DNA of 12,552 nt from JADJPL01 sp964607915 (GCA_964607915.1 CAZSMU010000114.1:1-12552), one strand, 5' to 3'; shown: positions 1-6,837, numbered from the stretch's first letter. The notes: generated from the sequence alone by a model not told the origin. Numbers and translations are program-made.

Positions 1-35
1 TAGCGGCGCTATATGACCGAAAAAAGGCACAGTGT

Positions 36-60
36 GGGCGAAAAAGGGCCTTTTTACCCC
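36..60. terminator. palindrome in the upstream noncoding region, possible terminator
   Basis: The arms GGG(36-38) and AAAAAGG(41-47) are matched by CCTTTTT(49-55) and CCC(58-60), with two mismatched pairs between the blocks. The innermost pairs cannot all form because the centre is a single base. A+T-rich arms around a G+C core could end an upstream transcript in either direction. The rest of 1-194 shows no convincing gene. Confidence 0.3.
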
Positions 61-75
61 TCGCTGATTTCTCTC

Positions 76-103
76 GCAACAAGTCTATTAAAAGACTTGT
101 TGC
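76..103. repeat. 11-bp perfect inverted repeat with the GACTTGTTG core
   Basis: GCAACAAGTCT (76-86) and AGACTTGTTGC (93-103) are exact reverse complements around a 6-nt loop. The same GACTTGTTG/CAACAAGTC core forms the hairpin at 4026-4073, and its first half follows the last gene of the window at 12544. Here the arm order is reversed: CAACAAGTC comes first. No T-run follows, so this could be a terminator for a gene left of the window or a dispersed palindromic repeat. Confidence 0.6.
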
Positions 104-128
104 ACAATCCCATCCATATTTTATAAGG

Positions 129-173
129 CAAAGGACGCTATCGTAAACAAATGTACGCTACATTTGTCCTTTG
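129..173 (+). promoter_or_regulatory. palindromic leader with a TAnnTTTG box upstream of ccmE
   Basis: ACAAATGTA (147-155) and TACATTTGT (159-167) are perfect inverted arms around a 3-nt centre. CAAAGG (129-134) can additionally pair with CCTTTG (168-173). The right arm contains TACATTTG (159-166), a full match to the Bacteroidota -7 consensus TAnnTTTG, 28 bp before the ccmE start. Because the site is palindromic, the other strand carries the same box. I see no TTG at the expected -33 spacing. It may be a promoter with an overlapping operator, or an RNA hairpin. ACGCTA occurs twice nearby (135-140 and 155-160). Confidence 0.4.
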
Positions 174-194
174 AAATAGAAAAATCCAGTCTAT

Positions 195-590
195 ATGAAA
201 CGCACTTACCTCATAGGCATTCTGATGATAGGCGCGGCCATAGCCCTCTTTGTGAACACGGCCAAAGATACGAGCACGTACGCGACTTTCCAGGATGCCG
301 GCGAATCAGACCGCAAGGTCAAAATCGCAGGCCAGCTCAGCAAGGACAAAGAGATGGTCTATGACCCGCAGAAAGATCCCAACCACTTCTCATTTTACAT
401 ACGCGACACGCGCGGGGAAGAGCGCAAAGTCGTCTTGCTGGGGGCCAAGCCACAGGATTTCGAGTTGTCTGAGCAAATTGTCGTCACGGGCAAGATGCGC
501 GGGGAGGACTTCGTAGCCACGGAGATGCTCATGAAATGCCCGTCTAAGTACAAAGATGAGGAAATCAAGGTAAACGCAGAAAAGATTTGA
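195..590 (+). CDS. ccmE: cytochrome c-type biogenesis heme chaperone CcmE (CXXXY variant)
   Basis: This 131-aa protein matches the CcmE family, periplasmic heme chaperones that covalently hold heme received from CcmC/D and pass it to CcmF during System I cytochrome c maturation. An N-terminal membrane anchor spans about residues 4-22, followed by the OB-fold beta domain (roughly 40-115: VKIAGQL, HFSFYIRD, IVVTGK). In classical CcmE the heme-binding residue is a His in a HxxxY motif. Here the equivalent position is Cys115, giving C-P-S-K-Y with Tyr119. That is the CXXXY type known from some archaea and deltaproteobacteria. Met-Arg-Gly at 101-103 and the downstream FVATEMLMK strand fit the family. 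The gene starts at an ATG 28 bp after a TAnnTTTG box and overlaps ccmF as TGATG, implying translational coupling. Genes for CcmA/B/C are not in view. The family assignment is firm; the heme ligand role is inferred from the motif. Confidence 0.93.
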   Translation: MKRTYLIGILMIGAAIALFVNTAKDTSTYATFQDAGESDRKVKIAGQLSKDKEMVYDPQKDPNHFSFYIRDTRGEERKVVLLGAKPQDFELSEQIVVTGKMRGEDFVATEMLMKCPSKYKDEEIKVNAEKI

Positions 591-3451
591 TGGAATCCGT
601 ACAGTATATAGGGGAACACCTGCTTCCCGGTCAAATCGGCCACTTCGCAGGTATCGTCTCCTTTGTAGCGGCACTGCTGTCAGGCGGTGCCTATTTCATG
701 GCTGCTTCCGGCAGGGAGGCCTCCTGGCTCAAGATCGGCAGGGGCGCTTTCATAACCCATATCGGGGCGCTGTTGGCAGTGATTGGCACCATGTTCTACC
801 TCATGGTGCAGCAGTACTATGAGTATCAGTACGTCTGGGCGCACGTCTCCCCGGAACTGCCGTTCAAGTATATCTTCTCTGCGTTCTGGGAGGGCCAGGA
901 AGGAAGTTTCCTGCTCTGGATGTTCTGGCACGCAGTACTGGGAGCCATCCTGATGGGGAAGGCAAAAACCTGGGAAGCCCCTACCCTGACTGTCCTCGCC
1001 CTCGTACAGGTGGTCCTTGCTTCTATGCTGCTCGGTATTTATATCGGGTACGGAGAAAATGCCCCCAAAATTGGCACCAGTCCATTCCTATTGCTGCGCC
1101 AAACCATGGACGCCCCGATTTTCAGCAATGCCGATTACCTCAAGATGCTGACCGGCAATGGATTAAACCCTTTGTTGCAAAATTACTGGATGACCATCCA
1201 CCCTCCTACCCTTTTCCTGGGTTTTGCTTCGACTACTATCCCTTTCGCGTACGCGATAGCGGGGTTATGGCAAAAGCGCCATGAAGAGTGGCTGCGCCCT
1301 GCCCTGCCCTGGGCTCTTTTCAGCGGGGCTATCCTGGGCACCGGCATCCTGATGGGGGGAGCATGGGCATACGAAGCCCTCAGCTTCGGTGGATACTGGG
1401 CCTGGGACCCGGTGGAGAACATGTCGCTGGTGCCCTGGCTGGTATTGGTCGCCGGGATCCACACCAACCTGATTGCCAAGAGTACCGGGCACTCTATCCG
1501 GAGCACGTACATTTTCTACTTACTGACTTTCGTGCTCGTAGTGTATTCTACCTTTTTAACCCGCAGCGGCGTATTGGGCGATACCTCCGTACATGCGTTT
1601 ACGGAAATGGGCCTGGAAACCCAGCTCATCCTTTTTTTGGCGCTCTCCCTGTTGGGAGGCTTCGGGCTGTTTGCCATGCGCTACGCCCGCATCCCCGCAC
1701 CTTCAAAAGACGAGCCCATTGCTGCGCGGGAGTTCTGGATGTTTATCGGCAGCCTTATCCTGCTGTTTTCAGCTCTGATTATCACCGCTTCGACTTCGCT
1801 CCCCGTCTATAACAAAATCATGCAGGCGTTCAACCCGGTCTTCCAGGGCAGGGTGATTACCGACCCGGTGGCGCATTACAACAAGAACCAGCTCTATATC
1901 GGGCTGTTCATCGCGCTGTTGTCCGGTGTGTCGCAATGGCTGCGGTATCGGGAAGCACACTGGGCAGCCTGGATCAAAAAATTTGCCCTGCACGTAGGGA
2001 TTTCGGCTGTCCTCTCCTCTGCCCTGGCGCTGCTCACGGCACAGTGGATCACCATCAGCGCATGGCAGTACTGGCTATTGCTGATTGCCGGTATCTTCAC
2101 CTGTGTGTCCAACCTCGACTACCTGTTCACATTTTTGAGGGGCCGCCTCAAAGCAGCCGCTTCCGTAGTAGCCCATTTAGGGTTCGGACTCATGCTCATT
2201 GGCATCCTCGCGTCGGGGCTGAACAAGCGCATCCTTTCCAACAACCCCTTCATTATGGAGGGTCTGATCGAGGGGGCCGATGAGGAAGCACTGAGTAAAA
2301 ACATTCTGCTGTTCAAAGGTTCTCCTGTCCGTATGGCCGGCTATGACGTGACCTTTATACACGACACCCTGGAAACCTACACCCGTACCTTTACGGTGCA
2401 TTTCAGCAAAAAAGACGAAAGCGGCGCAGAGGTCGAGGCGTTCGACCTCTTTCCCAACGTCCTTTACGATAAGTCCTTTACCAAAATTGCGGCCTCAAAC
2501 CCCGCCACGCGGCGCTATTGGAACCGGGATATATTCACCCATATCGCATCTTTGCCAGCCATCGAAATGGACCTGACCCAACGCCGCAGCAAAGAGGATA
2601 GCCTGGACTATCGCCCGCTGGCCCTTCTGATCGGAAAACCGGTGCGGTTCGTAGATACGGTGCGCCTGGATGCGCCCGATACAACCCTTCTGAAGACATA
2701 CACGCTCACCGTTGAATCCATCACCCGAAACCCGGTGGCACACGATTACCGCCCTGAGCCGGGAGACCTGGCCCTGGGAGCCAAAATCAGAGTCGAACGA
2801 GACGATGAGGAAGGCAGCTTCACGGCCGAACCCGTCCTGGTGCTGCGCGACGACCGGGTATACTCCTACCCGGCTCAAATCAACCCGCTCAGTTCCCGCA
2901 TCCGGTTGGGAGATGCTTTCCTGGCGCAAACCCTGGAAGAAGAACAGCAAATGGACTACCAAGACCAGCAACTCCGGGCGGGGGAATCGTTCCAAATAAG
3001 CGGGCATACCGTGCGCTTCGTCGGTTTCGAGAAAAAGCCCTCCAACCCGGGGTATAGTCCGACAGAAGGAGACCTCCCCATCGGTGCGAAATTGGAGATA
3101 CAGGCTTCCAATGGCAAAAAATACCAGGCGGTGCCCGTCTTTGTCATACGCGGCAACCAGGCATTCGATATCAAAGCGAACCTCGACGAAATAGGGCTTC
3201 ATCTGCGCTTCCCGCTTTTGGACCCCAAAACGGAAACCGTCACGATAAAAGCTGCGCTAAGTGCCCAGGATGGGCAGTCCGTTCCGATTGATTTGGCGAC
3301 AGACTCCCTGCGTTCGGATTACATCGTCCTGGAAGCCATCGAATTCCCGGGCATCAATTTTTTCTGGGCCGGGGCTTCCCTCATGATGCTGGGTTTGCTT
3401 CTGGGAATGTTTTACCGCCTCTCCACCAGACGGACAACTGCGGCGGCCTAA
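590..3451 (+). CDS. ccmF: cytochrome c heme lyase subunit CcmF, enlarged form
   Basis: This 953-aa multi-pass inner-membrane protein belongs to the CcmF/HemeHandling family, which attaches heme from CcmE to apocytochrome c in the periplasm. The WWD-type heme motif reads GGYWAWDPVEN (267-277). IHPPT (203-207) and TFLTRSG (321-327) are family signatures. Four histidines, His204, His291, His335 and His529, have nearly the same spacing as the periplasmic and transmembrane heme ligands of E. coli CcmF (His173, 261, 303, 491 as I recall them). The transmembrane bundle ends near residue 545. A soluble region of about 375 residues follows, then a final membrane helix (about 924-943). E. coli CcmF is about 650 aa, so most of the extra length lies in this periplasmic region, which contains a duplicated unit (about 704-774 and 801-877). 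The ATG at 590 is chosen over TTG 587 because it overlaps the ccmE stop as TGATG. The function is secure; the role of the extension is unknown. Confidence 0.95.
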   Translation: MESVQYIGEHLLPGQIGHFAGIVSFVAALLSGGAYFMAASGREASWLKIGRGAFITHIGALLAVIGTMFYLMVQQYYEYQYVWAHVSPELPFKYIFSAFWEGQEGSFLLWMFWHAVLGAILMGKAKTWEAPTLTVLALVQVVLASMLLGIYIGYGENAPKIGTSPFLLLRQTMDAPIFSNADYLKMLTGNGLNPLLQNYWMTIHPPTLFLGFASTTIPFAYAIAGLWQKRHEEWLRPALPWALFSGAILGTGILMGGAWAYEALSFGGYWAWDPVENMSLVPWLVLVAGIHTNLIAKSTGHSIRSTYIFYLLTFVLVVYSTFLTRSGVLGDTSVHAFTEMGLETQLILFLALSLLGGFGLFAMRYARIPAPSKDEPIAAREFWMFIGSLILLFSALIITASTSLPVYNKIMQAFNPVFQGRVITDPVAHYNKNQLYIGLFIALLSGVSQWLRYREAHWAAWIKKFALHVGISAVLSSALALLTAQWITISAWQYWLLLIAGIFTCVSNLDYLFTFLRGRLKAAASVVAHLGFGLMLIGILASGLNKRILSNNPFIMEGLIEGADEEALSKNILLFKGSPVRMAGYDVTFIHDTLETYTRTFTVHFSKKDESGAEVEAFDLFPNVLYDKSFTKIAASNPATRRYWNRDIFTHIASLPAIEMDLTQRRSKEDSLDYRPLALLIGKPVRFVDTVRLDAPDTTLLKTYTLTVESITRNPVAHDYRPEPGDLALGAKIRVERDDEEGSFTAEPVLVLRDDRVYSYPAQINPLSSRIRLGDAFLAQTLEEEQQMDYQDQQLRAGESFQISGHTVRFVGFEKKPSNPGYSPTEGDLPIGAKLEIQASNGKKYQAVPVFVIRGNQAFDIKANLDEIGLHLRFPLLDPKTETVTIKAALSAQDGQSVPIDLATDSLRSDYIVLEAIEFPGINFFWAGASLMMLGLLLGMFYRLSTRRTTAAA

Positions 3452-3463
3452 CAAGTAACGACC

Positions 3464-3748
3464 ATGCGCATAATAGGCTACCTGGATATCCCAGGTGTGA
3501 AAACGACGGTTTTCAAAATGGAAAACCGCATCTCGGTGAAATTTGAAACCGGGCTCTACGAGCAGACCTTCAAATTCAGAACCGGAGAAGGGGTAGATTC
3601 GCTGGAAGACGTGCAAAAATGGGTGACTCCCGCGTTTGTCGAACAAATTCTCCAAGGCTTCCGGCAGATGCACGAACTGCGCATGAAGCGGCTTTCCGAG
3701 CTTCAAAGTACATCGGACGCCGATTTGTCCTTTGACGAAATCATTTGA
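3464..3748 (+). CDS. 94-aa protein of unknown function, linked to ccmEF
   Basis: This small cytosolic-looking protein (no signal peptide, no membrane helix) starts 12 bp after the ccmF stop on the same strand, so it is probably co-transcribed. The N-terminal half looks like short beta strands (GYLDIPGVKTTVFKMENR and the following SVKFE and YEQTFKF stretches). The C-terminal half is helical: WVTPAFVEQILQGFRQMHEL, then a polar acidic tail ending in DEII. The compact organisation and regular secondary structure argue that it is a real gene. Similar short proteins seem familiar from Bacteroidota genomes, but I cannot name the family. The position suggests, without proof, a role connected to cytochrome maturation. 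It could equally be a bystander in the same transcript. Confidence 0.8.
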   Translation: MRIIGYLDIPGVKTTVFKMENRISVKFETGLYEQTFKFRTGEGVDSLEDVQKWVTPAFVEQILQGFRQMHELRMKRLSELQSTSDADLSFDEII

Positions 3749-3765
3749 GGCAGCAGGCTTCTTGC

Positions 3766-3791
3766 GAGGGGTATGCCCGAGCTTGCCCCTC
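3766..3791. other. intergenic hairpin between the two small genes
   Basis: GAGGGG (3766-3771) pairs with CCCCTC (3786-3791). The pairing continues imperfectly inward (a G-U pair, an A-T pair, a mismatch, then GC with GC). It lies in the 101-bp gap before the next ATG and is not followed by a T-run. It could be a weak attenuator or an mRNA-processing site. The function is unassigned. Confidence 0.35.
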
Positions 3792-3849
3792 AGCGAGTAC
3801 AAGCCCACTGAACAATACCCGCCGTTCAACGTTTAGTCGAAAAACAGCT

Positions 3850-4026
3850 ATGTTCAACTTCTTCAAAAAAGACCCGGTCGCCGAATTAAGCAAGCAGTAT
3901 GAGAAACTCATGGAGGAGGCTATGCAACTCCAGCGCAAGGGCGACATCAAAGGCTATGCTGCCAAGGTAGCCGAAGCCGAGGCGATACAAGACCGAATCG
4001 AGGAAATGACCAAGAAGGGGGGATAG
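3850..4026 (+). CDS. Lacal_2735-like small protein (58 aa)
   Basis: The 58-aa product begins MFNFFKKDPV and is then almost entirely a charged helix (ELSKQYEKLMEEAMQLQRKG, then DIKGYAAKVAEAEAIQDRIE). This matches the pattern I associate with the Lacal_2735 family (DUF6435) of Bacteroidota: an N-terminal MFxxFKK, an EYxKLxEEA helix and a 55-60 aa length. No function is established for the family. The reading frame is open upstream to 3745, but the ATG at 3850 gives the family-typical N terminus. The stop TAG (4024-4026) shares its last base with the large hairpin at 4026-4073, so the gene sits at the end of the transcript. No separate promoter box was found in front of it, and it may belong to the ccmEF transcript. 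Confidence 0.82.
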   Translation: MFNFFKKDPVAELSKQYEKLMEEAMQLQRKGDIKGYAAKVAEAEAIQDRIEEMTKKGG

Positions 4027-4073
4027 ACTTGTTGTGAGGGGAATCAACCCCCTCTCCCCCCTCACAACAAGTC
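4026..4073. terminator. 16-bp perfect hairpin, probable bidirectional terminator
   Basis: GACTTGTTGTGAGGGG (4026-4041) and CCCCTCACAACAAGTC (4058-4073) are exact reverse complements around a pyrimidine-rich 16-nt loop. The hairpin sits between convergent genes, starting on the last base of one stop codon and ending 11 bp before the udk stop, where a shared terminator is expected. There is no T-tract after either arm, so it is not a textbook intrinsic terminator. The outer 9 bp repeat the core of the element at 76-103. Confidence 0.7.
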
Positions 4074-4084
4074 AAGTAGCCGGG

Positions 4085-4744
4085 TTAGTGCCCTGTGCCT
4101 TCGACTTCAACCTCTTCCGCTGTGCTCAGCGCTATCCGCTGCTTCAGGAAACTACTTACCACATCTAGGGCGCGCTCCAGATTCTTGTTGTTGTTGATCA
4201 CGATATCTGCTTTCCCCAAGTATGGTTTGACATACTTTTCAAAAGTAGGTAATACGTGGTGTTCGTATCGGTAGAGGACATCCTCTATCGGGTAATTCCG
4301 CTCTGCCTGATCGCGTTTAATCCGGCGTATGACCTTGAGGTTTTCCTTGGCATACAGGAATATACTCAGATCCATAGCTTTCCGCAATTTCCGGAAGTGC
4401 ATCACAAAGATGCCTTCCAGCACGATCACCGGTGCGGGAATAAAAGTGAGCATCTTCCTTTCCGCATCCGCGTTGTTGAAGGTGTATTCCAGACGTTGCA
4501 CGGACTCTCCCCGCATGAGGGTCTTGAGGTCGCTGTACAGTGCCTGCTTATCTATGGAGCCGGGCAAGTCAAAGTTGATAACGCCTTGTTTATCCACTTT
4601 CTGGAGTTCTTTGGGCTTGTAATAGTCGTCCTGCGACAGGATACAAAGTTCGCTTTCCGGAAAAGCGGCGCGGAGCCGTTTTACGAAGGTCGTTTTGCCG
4701 GAGCCGCTCCCTCCCGTTATACCAATGATGAATGGTTTTTGCAT
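4085..4744 (-). CDS. udk: uridine kinase
   Basis: The 219-aa cytosolic P-loop kinase transfers phosphate from a nucleoside triphosphate to uridine or cytidine, giving UMP or CMP in pyrimidine salvage. The Walker A loop is GGSGSGKT (11-18). The QDDYY motif (38-42) carries the catalytic Asp, NFDLPGSID (57-65) is the substrate-binding segment, EGIF is at 110-113, and the Arg-rich lid is RRIKRD (140-145). In the E. coli enzyme the third motif reads YDHP. Here the His is Leu60, a difference that I believe is common in the Bacteroidota branch but that leaves exact substrate preference open. The length agrees with the family (about 210-220 aa). The gene is divergent from a nucleoside transporter gene 221 bp away, which supports a salvage role. 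A related phosphoribulokinase/uridine kinase family function is the main alternative. Confidence 0.9.
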   Translation of the reverse strand: MQKPFIIGITGGSGSGKTTFVKRLRAAFPESELCILSQDDYYKPKELQKVDKQGVINFDLPGSIDKQALYSDLKTLMRGESVQRLEYTFNNADAERKMLTFIPAPVIVLEGIFVMHFRKLRKAMDLSIFLYAKENLKVIRRIKRDQAERNYPIEDVLYRYEHHVLPTFEKYVKPYLGKADIVINNNKNLERALDVVSSFLKQRIALSTAEEVEVEGTGH

Positions 4745-4855
4745 AGCTTGAATTTCGCGGGTAAAAATACACAGCCTGGGTGAAAAGTTTGTGGTTTAAG
4801 CGCGCGTTCGGTTTTTTTGCGGGGGCAAATATTGCTTTTTCGATTGGGCAGCCCT

Positions 4856-4867
4856 GAAGGGCCCTTC
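4856..4867. repeat. 12-bp perfect palindrome in the udk/nupC intergenic region
   Basis: GAAGGGCCCTTC is self-complementary. It lies in the middle of the 221-bp divergent intergenic region (4745-4965), followed by a pyrimidine-rich tract at about 4884-4900. It could be a protein-binding site acting on both genes, but the sequence alone does not show this. Confidence 0.35.
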
Positions 4868-4937
4868 TTTGGGATAAAAAACCGTTCTTTTTTTTCTTCT
4901 TGCCAAGCCCTCCTCACCACCCTACTAATTTTTTTTA

Positions 4938-4968
4938 TAGTTTTGGCCGTGCCTGACAAACAGGCATG
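4938..4968 (+). promoter_or_regulatory. TAnnTTTG box and overlapping inverted repeat before the nucleoside transporter gene
   Basis: TAGTTTTG (4938-4945) matches the Bacteroidota -7 consensus. No TTG sits at the -33 distance. Directly after it, CGTGCCTG (4948-4955) and CAGGCATG (4961-4968) pair over 8 bp, with one G-U if read as RNA, around ACAAA. The right arm includes the first ATG (4966). The repeat overlaps the expected transcription start, so it could be an operator, or a hairpin hiding the first start codon. Confidence 0.45.
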
Positions 4969-6297
4969 ATTTTAACGCCAAACGATATGAACGTGGTAAT
5001 CGAGCTTCTGCGCGCTCTTTTGGGGATGTCTTTCCTGGTCTTTGTGAGCTATCTGTTCAGTACCAATAGAAAAGCCATTAACTGGCGAACAGTAGGCATA
5101 GGGATTGTCCTCCAGTTTGCACTTGCCCTCATGATTTTGAAAGTACCCCTGATCAACGTCCTGTTTGACGGGGTAGCCAAATTTTTTCAGGAGGTGCTCA
5201 AATTTTCAGCGGCGGGAGCGGAGTTCCTGTTTAGTGGCCTGGTCACCAACCAACAGACGTTCGGATACATTTTTGCCTTCCAGGTGTTGCCCACCATCGT
5301 CTTTTTCTCGGCGCTGGCCGCCGTACTATTTTATTTGGGCATCATGCAGAAAATCATTTTTGGCCTCGCCTGGCTGATGCAGCGCACGATGCGCATTTCC
5401 GGGCCGGAGAGCCTCGCCGCTGCGGCCAATGTCTTTATAGGCCAGACGGAAGCCCCCCTGCTCATCCGCCCCTACCTCCCCAAATTCAGTCGTTCGGAAA
5501 TCATGTGTTTGATGACGGGCGGGATGGCTACCATTGCGGGAGGGGTATTTGCCGCATACGTGGGCTTTCTGGGAGGTTCCGATCCTCAGCAGCAGCTTTA
5601 TTTTGCCAAACACCTGTTGACGGCCTCCGTGATATCTGCCCCGGCAGCGATCATAGCCGCTAAAATCCTCGTCCCGGAGACAGAGCACAAACCGATTGAA
5701 GAACAGGTGAAAATCGCTGACGACAGCCTCGACAACAACCTGCTGGACGCCATTGCCCGCGGCACCACAGACGGTTTGAAACTAGCCATTAACGTAGGTG
5801 CTATGTTGCTGGTCTTCACCGCCCTGGTCTTCATGCTGAACCAAATCCTCCTCTACGGGCCGGGGGTATGGTTCGACCTGAACGAAGGCATCAAGGCAAG
5901 TACAGCAGGTCGCTTCGAAGGCCTGACTTTCACGTACCTGCTCGGGATATTCTTCGCCCCTATCGCCTGGCTGTTGGGCGTCCCCAACCAGGATGTCATG
6001 CTGATCGGGCAGTTGTTGGGCATGAAAACCATGATCAACGAATTCGTCGCGTATGCCGAACTTGGGAACCTGCAGATGCAAGGCATCAAAATGGATCCCA
6101 AATCCGTGCTCATCGCCACCTATGCTCTTTGCGGATTCTCCAATTTTGCATCTATCGGCATACAAATAGGGGGCATCAGCGCCCTGGTACCCGGTCAGCG
6201 CAAGAACCTGACGGAACTCGGCATGAGAGCTCTCCTGGGCGGGACCGTGGCTTGTTTTATGACTGCCGTAGTGGCCAGCCTGCTCTATCTAATTTAG
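4966..6297 (+). CDS. nupC: concentrative nucleoside transporter (CNT family, NupC-type)
   Basis: This 443-aa inner-membrane protein belongs to the CNT family, which imports nucleosides by symport with sodium or protons. Key motifs are present: GQTE (159-162) in hairpin HP1, TGGMATIAGGVFAAYV (184-199), NEF (358-360), and GFSNFASIG (390-398) near the C terminus. By analogy with Vibrio CNT, Gln160, Thr161, Glu162, Glu359, Asn393 and Ser396 correspond to the nucleoside-binding residues, so the protein should be functional. A hydrophilic segment (about 238-268) makes an enlarged cytoplasmic or periplasmic loop. Two starts are possible: ATG 4966, adopted here, and ATG 4987 (MNVVIEL). The first lies within an inverted repeat, so the second cannot be excluded. 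The gene is divergent from udk, consistent with uptake followed by phosphorylation. Its stop overlaps that of the convergent DinB-like gene. Confidence 0.92.
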   Translation: MILTPNDMNVVIELLRALLGMSFLVFVSYLFSTNRKAINWRTVGIGIVLQFALALMILKVPLINVLFDGVAKFFQEVLKFSAAGAEFLFSGLVTNQQTFGYIFAFQVLPTIVFFSALAAVLFYLGIMQKIIFGLAWLMQRTMRISGPESLAAAANVFIGQTEAPLLIRPYLPKFSRSEIMCLMTGGMATIAGGVFAAYVGFLGGSDPQQQLYFAKHLLTASVISAPAAIIAAKILVPETEHKPIEEQVKIADDSLDNNLLDAIARGTTDGLKLAINVGAMLLVFTALVFMLNQILLYGPGVWFDLNEGIKASTAGRFEGLTFTYLLGIFFAPIAWLLGVPNQDVMLIGQLLGMKTMINEFVAYAELGNLQMQGIKMDPKSVLIATYALCGFSNFASIGIQIGGISALVPGQRKNLTELGMRALLGGTVACFMTAVVASLLYLI

Positions 6298-6833
6298 GGC
6301 GTAGCGCTCAGCAGCCGCTCAATCTGCGAGCGATGCCGCTCGAAGTGGGCGGATAAGAAGCCCAGGGTCTCCCTGAGGCGTAGCCGACCGACGAGCGGAT
6401 GCCGGAAAATATTGACTTCGAAGGCCTCTTCGGGAGCATTTTGAAGGAATTCCCGGAACGAAGCCCTGGTTTGGCGGTACTCCCGCGCCAACTCTGCCAG
6501 GTCGGGCATGGGATCCTGCAAAGGCACATCCACCGCTTTTGGCGCCTTGACCTTGATCGGCAGCACCAGGTACAGGCGCAGGGTCGCCAAAAGGAGTATC
6601 GAAAGCCAGCCCTGGCGGGGCATGGAGCTGTAGCCGCCGGAGCTCTTTTTCAGGATGTAGCCAAGCGCTACCTTTTCCACCCTCAAAAGATGCTCCACCA
6701 CTTGCAGTACCGACCATTGTTCCGGGGAAGGCTGCCTGGACAGCCTTCCCTCGGGGTATGCTTCCAGGTGGAGCAGCAAGCGGTTTAGTTGCTGCTCCAC
6801 CTGTTCGAATGCATCCAGTGTGTTCTTTTTCAT
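6294..6833 (-). CDS. DinB-like (DinB_2 superfamily) putative metal-dependent protein
   Basis: The 179-aa protein fits the DinB/YfiT four-helix-bundle superfamily. Three histidines match the usual metal triad: His48 in VVEHLLRVE, and His163 and His167 in FLSAHFERHRSQIERLL. N-terminal PEQWSVLQVVEHL and C-terminal HFERHRSQI are hallmark segments. Between them lies a hydrophobic stretch (WLSILLLATLRLYLVLP, 76-92) typical of the Bacteroidota members. Members are thiol-transferase-like or hydrolase-like enzymes, mostly of unknown substrate, and some act with bacillithiol or mycothiol. The actual reaction here cannot be read from sequence. It lies 4 bp downstream of the protease gene on the same strand and is presumably co-transcribed. 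Its TAA overlaps the TAG of the convergent transporter gene by 4 bp. Confidence 0.85.
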   Translation of the reverse strand: MKKNTLDAFEQVEQQLNRLLLHLEAYPEGRLSRQPSPEQWSVLQVVEHLLRVEKVALGYILKKSSGGYSSMPRQGWLSILLLATLRLYLVLPIKVKAPKAVDVPLQDPMPDLAELAREYRQTRASFREFLQNAPEEAFEVNIFRHPLVGRLRLRETLGFLSAHFERHRSQIERLLSATP

Positions 6834-6837
6834 AGGC

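Noticed and set aside
13..126. A 37-codon open frame beginning ATG at 13, considered as a CcmD-like or leader peptide gene
   Set aside because: It runs through the 76-103 palindrome, has no clear membrane helix in the CcmD arrangement, and has no visible start signal.
3..146. Open frame from the left edge, considered as the tail of an upstream gene
   Set aside because: The translation is Arg/Lys-rich without a domain pattern and passes through two palindromes, so it is more likely noncoding.
2495..3202. 235-codon minus-strand frame inside ccmF
   Set aside because: It lies wholly within the CcmF coding region, with no start signal and no recognisable motif.
4884..4900. Pyrimidine tract considered as an intrinsic terminator T-run
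   Set aside because: It lies between divergent genes, where no terminator is expected, and the nearest palindrome is 17 bp away.
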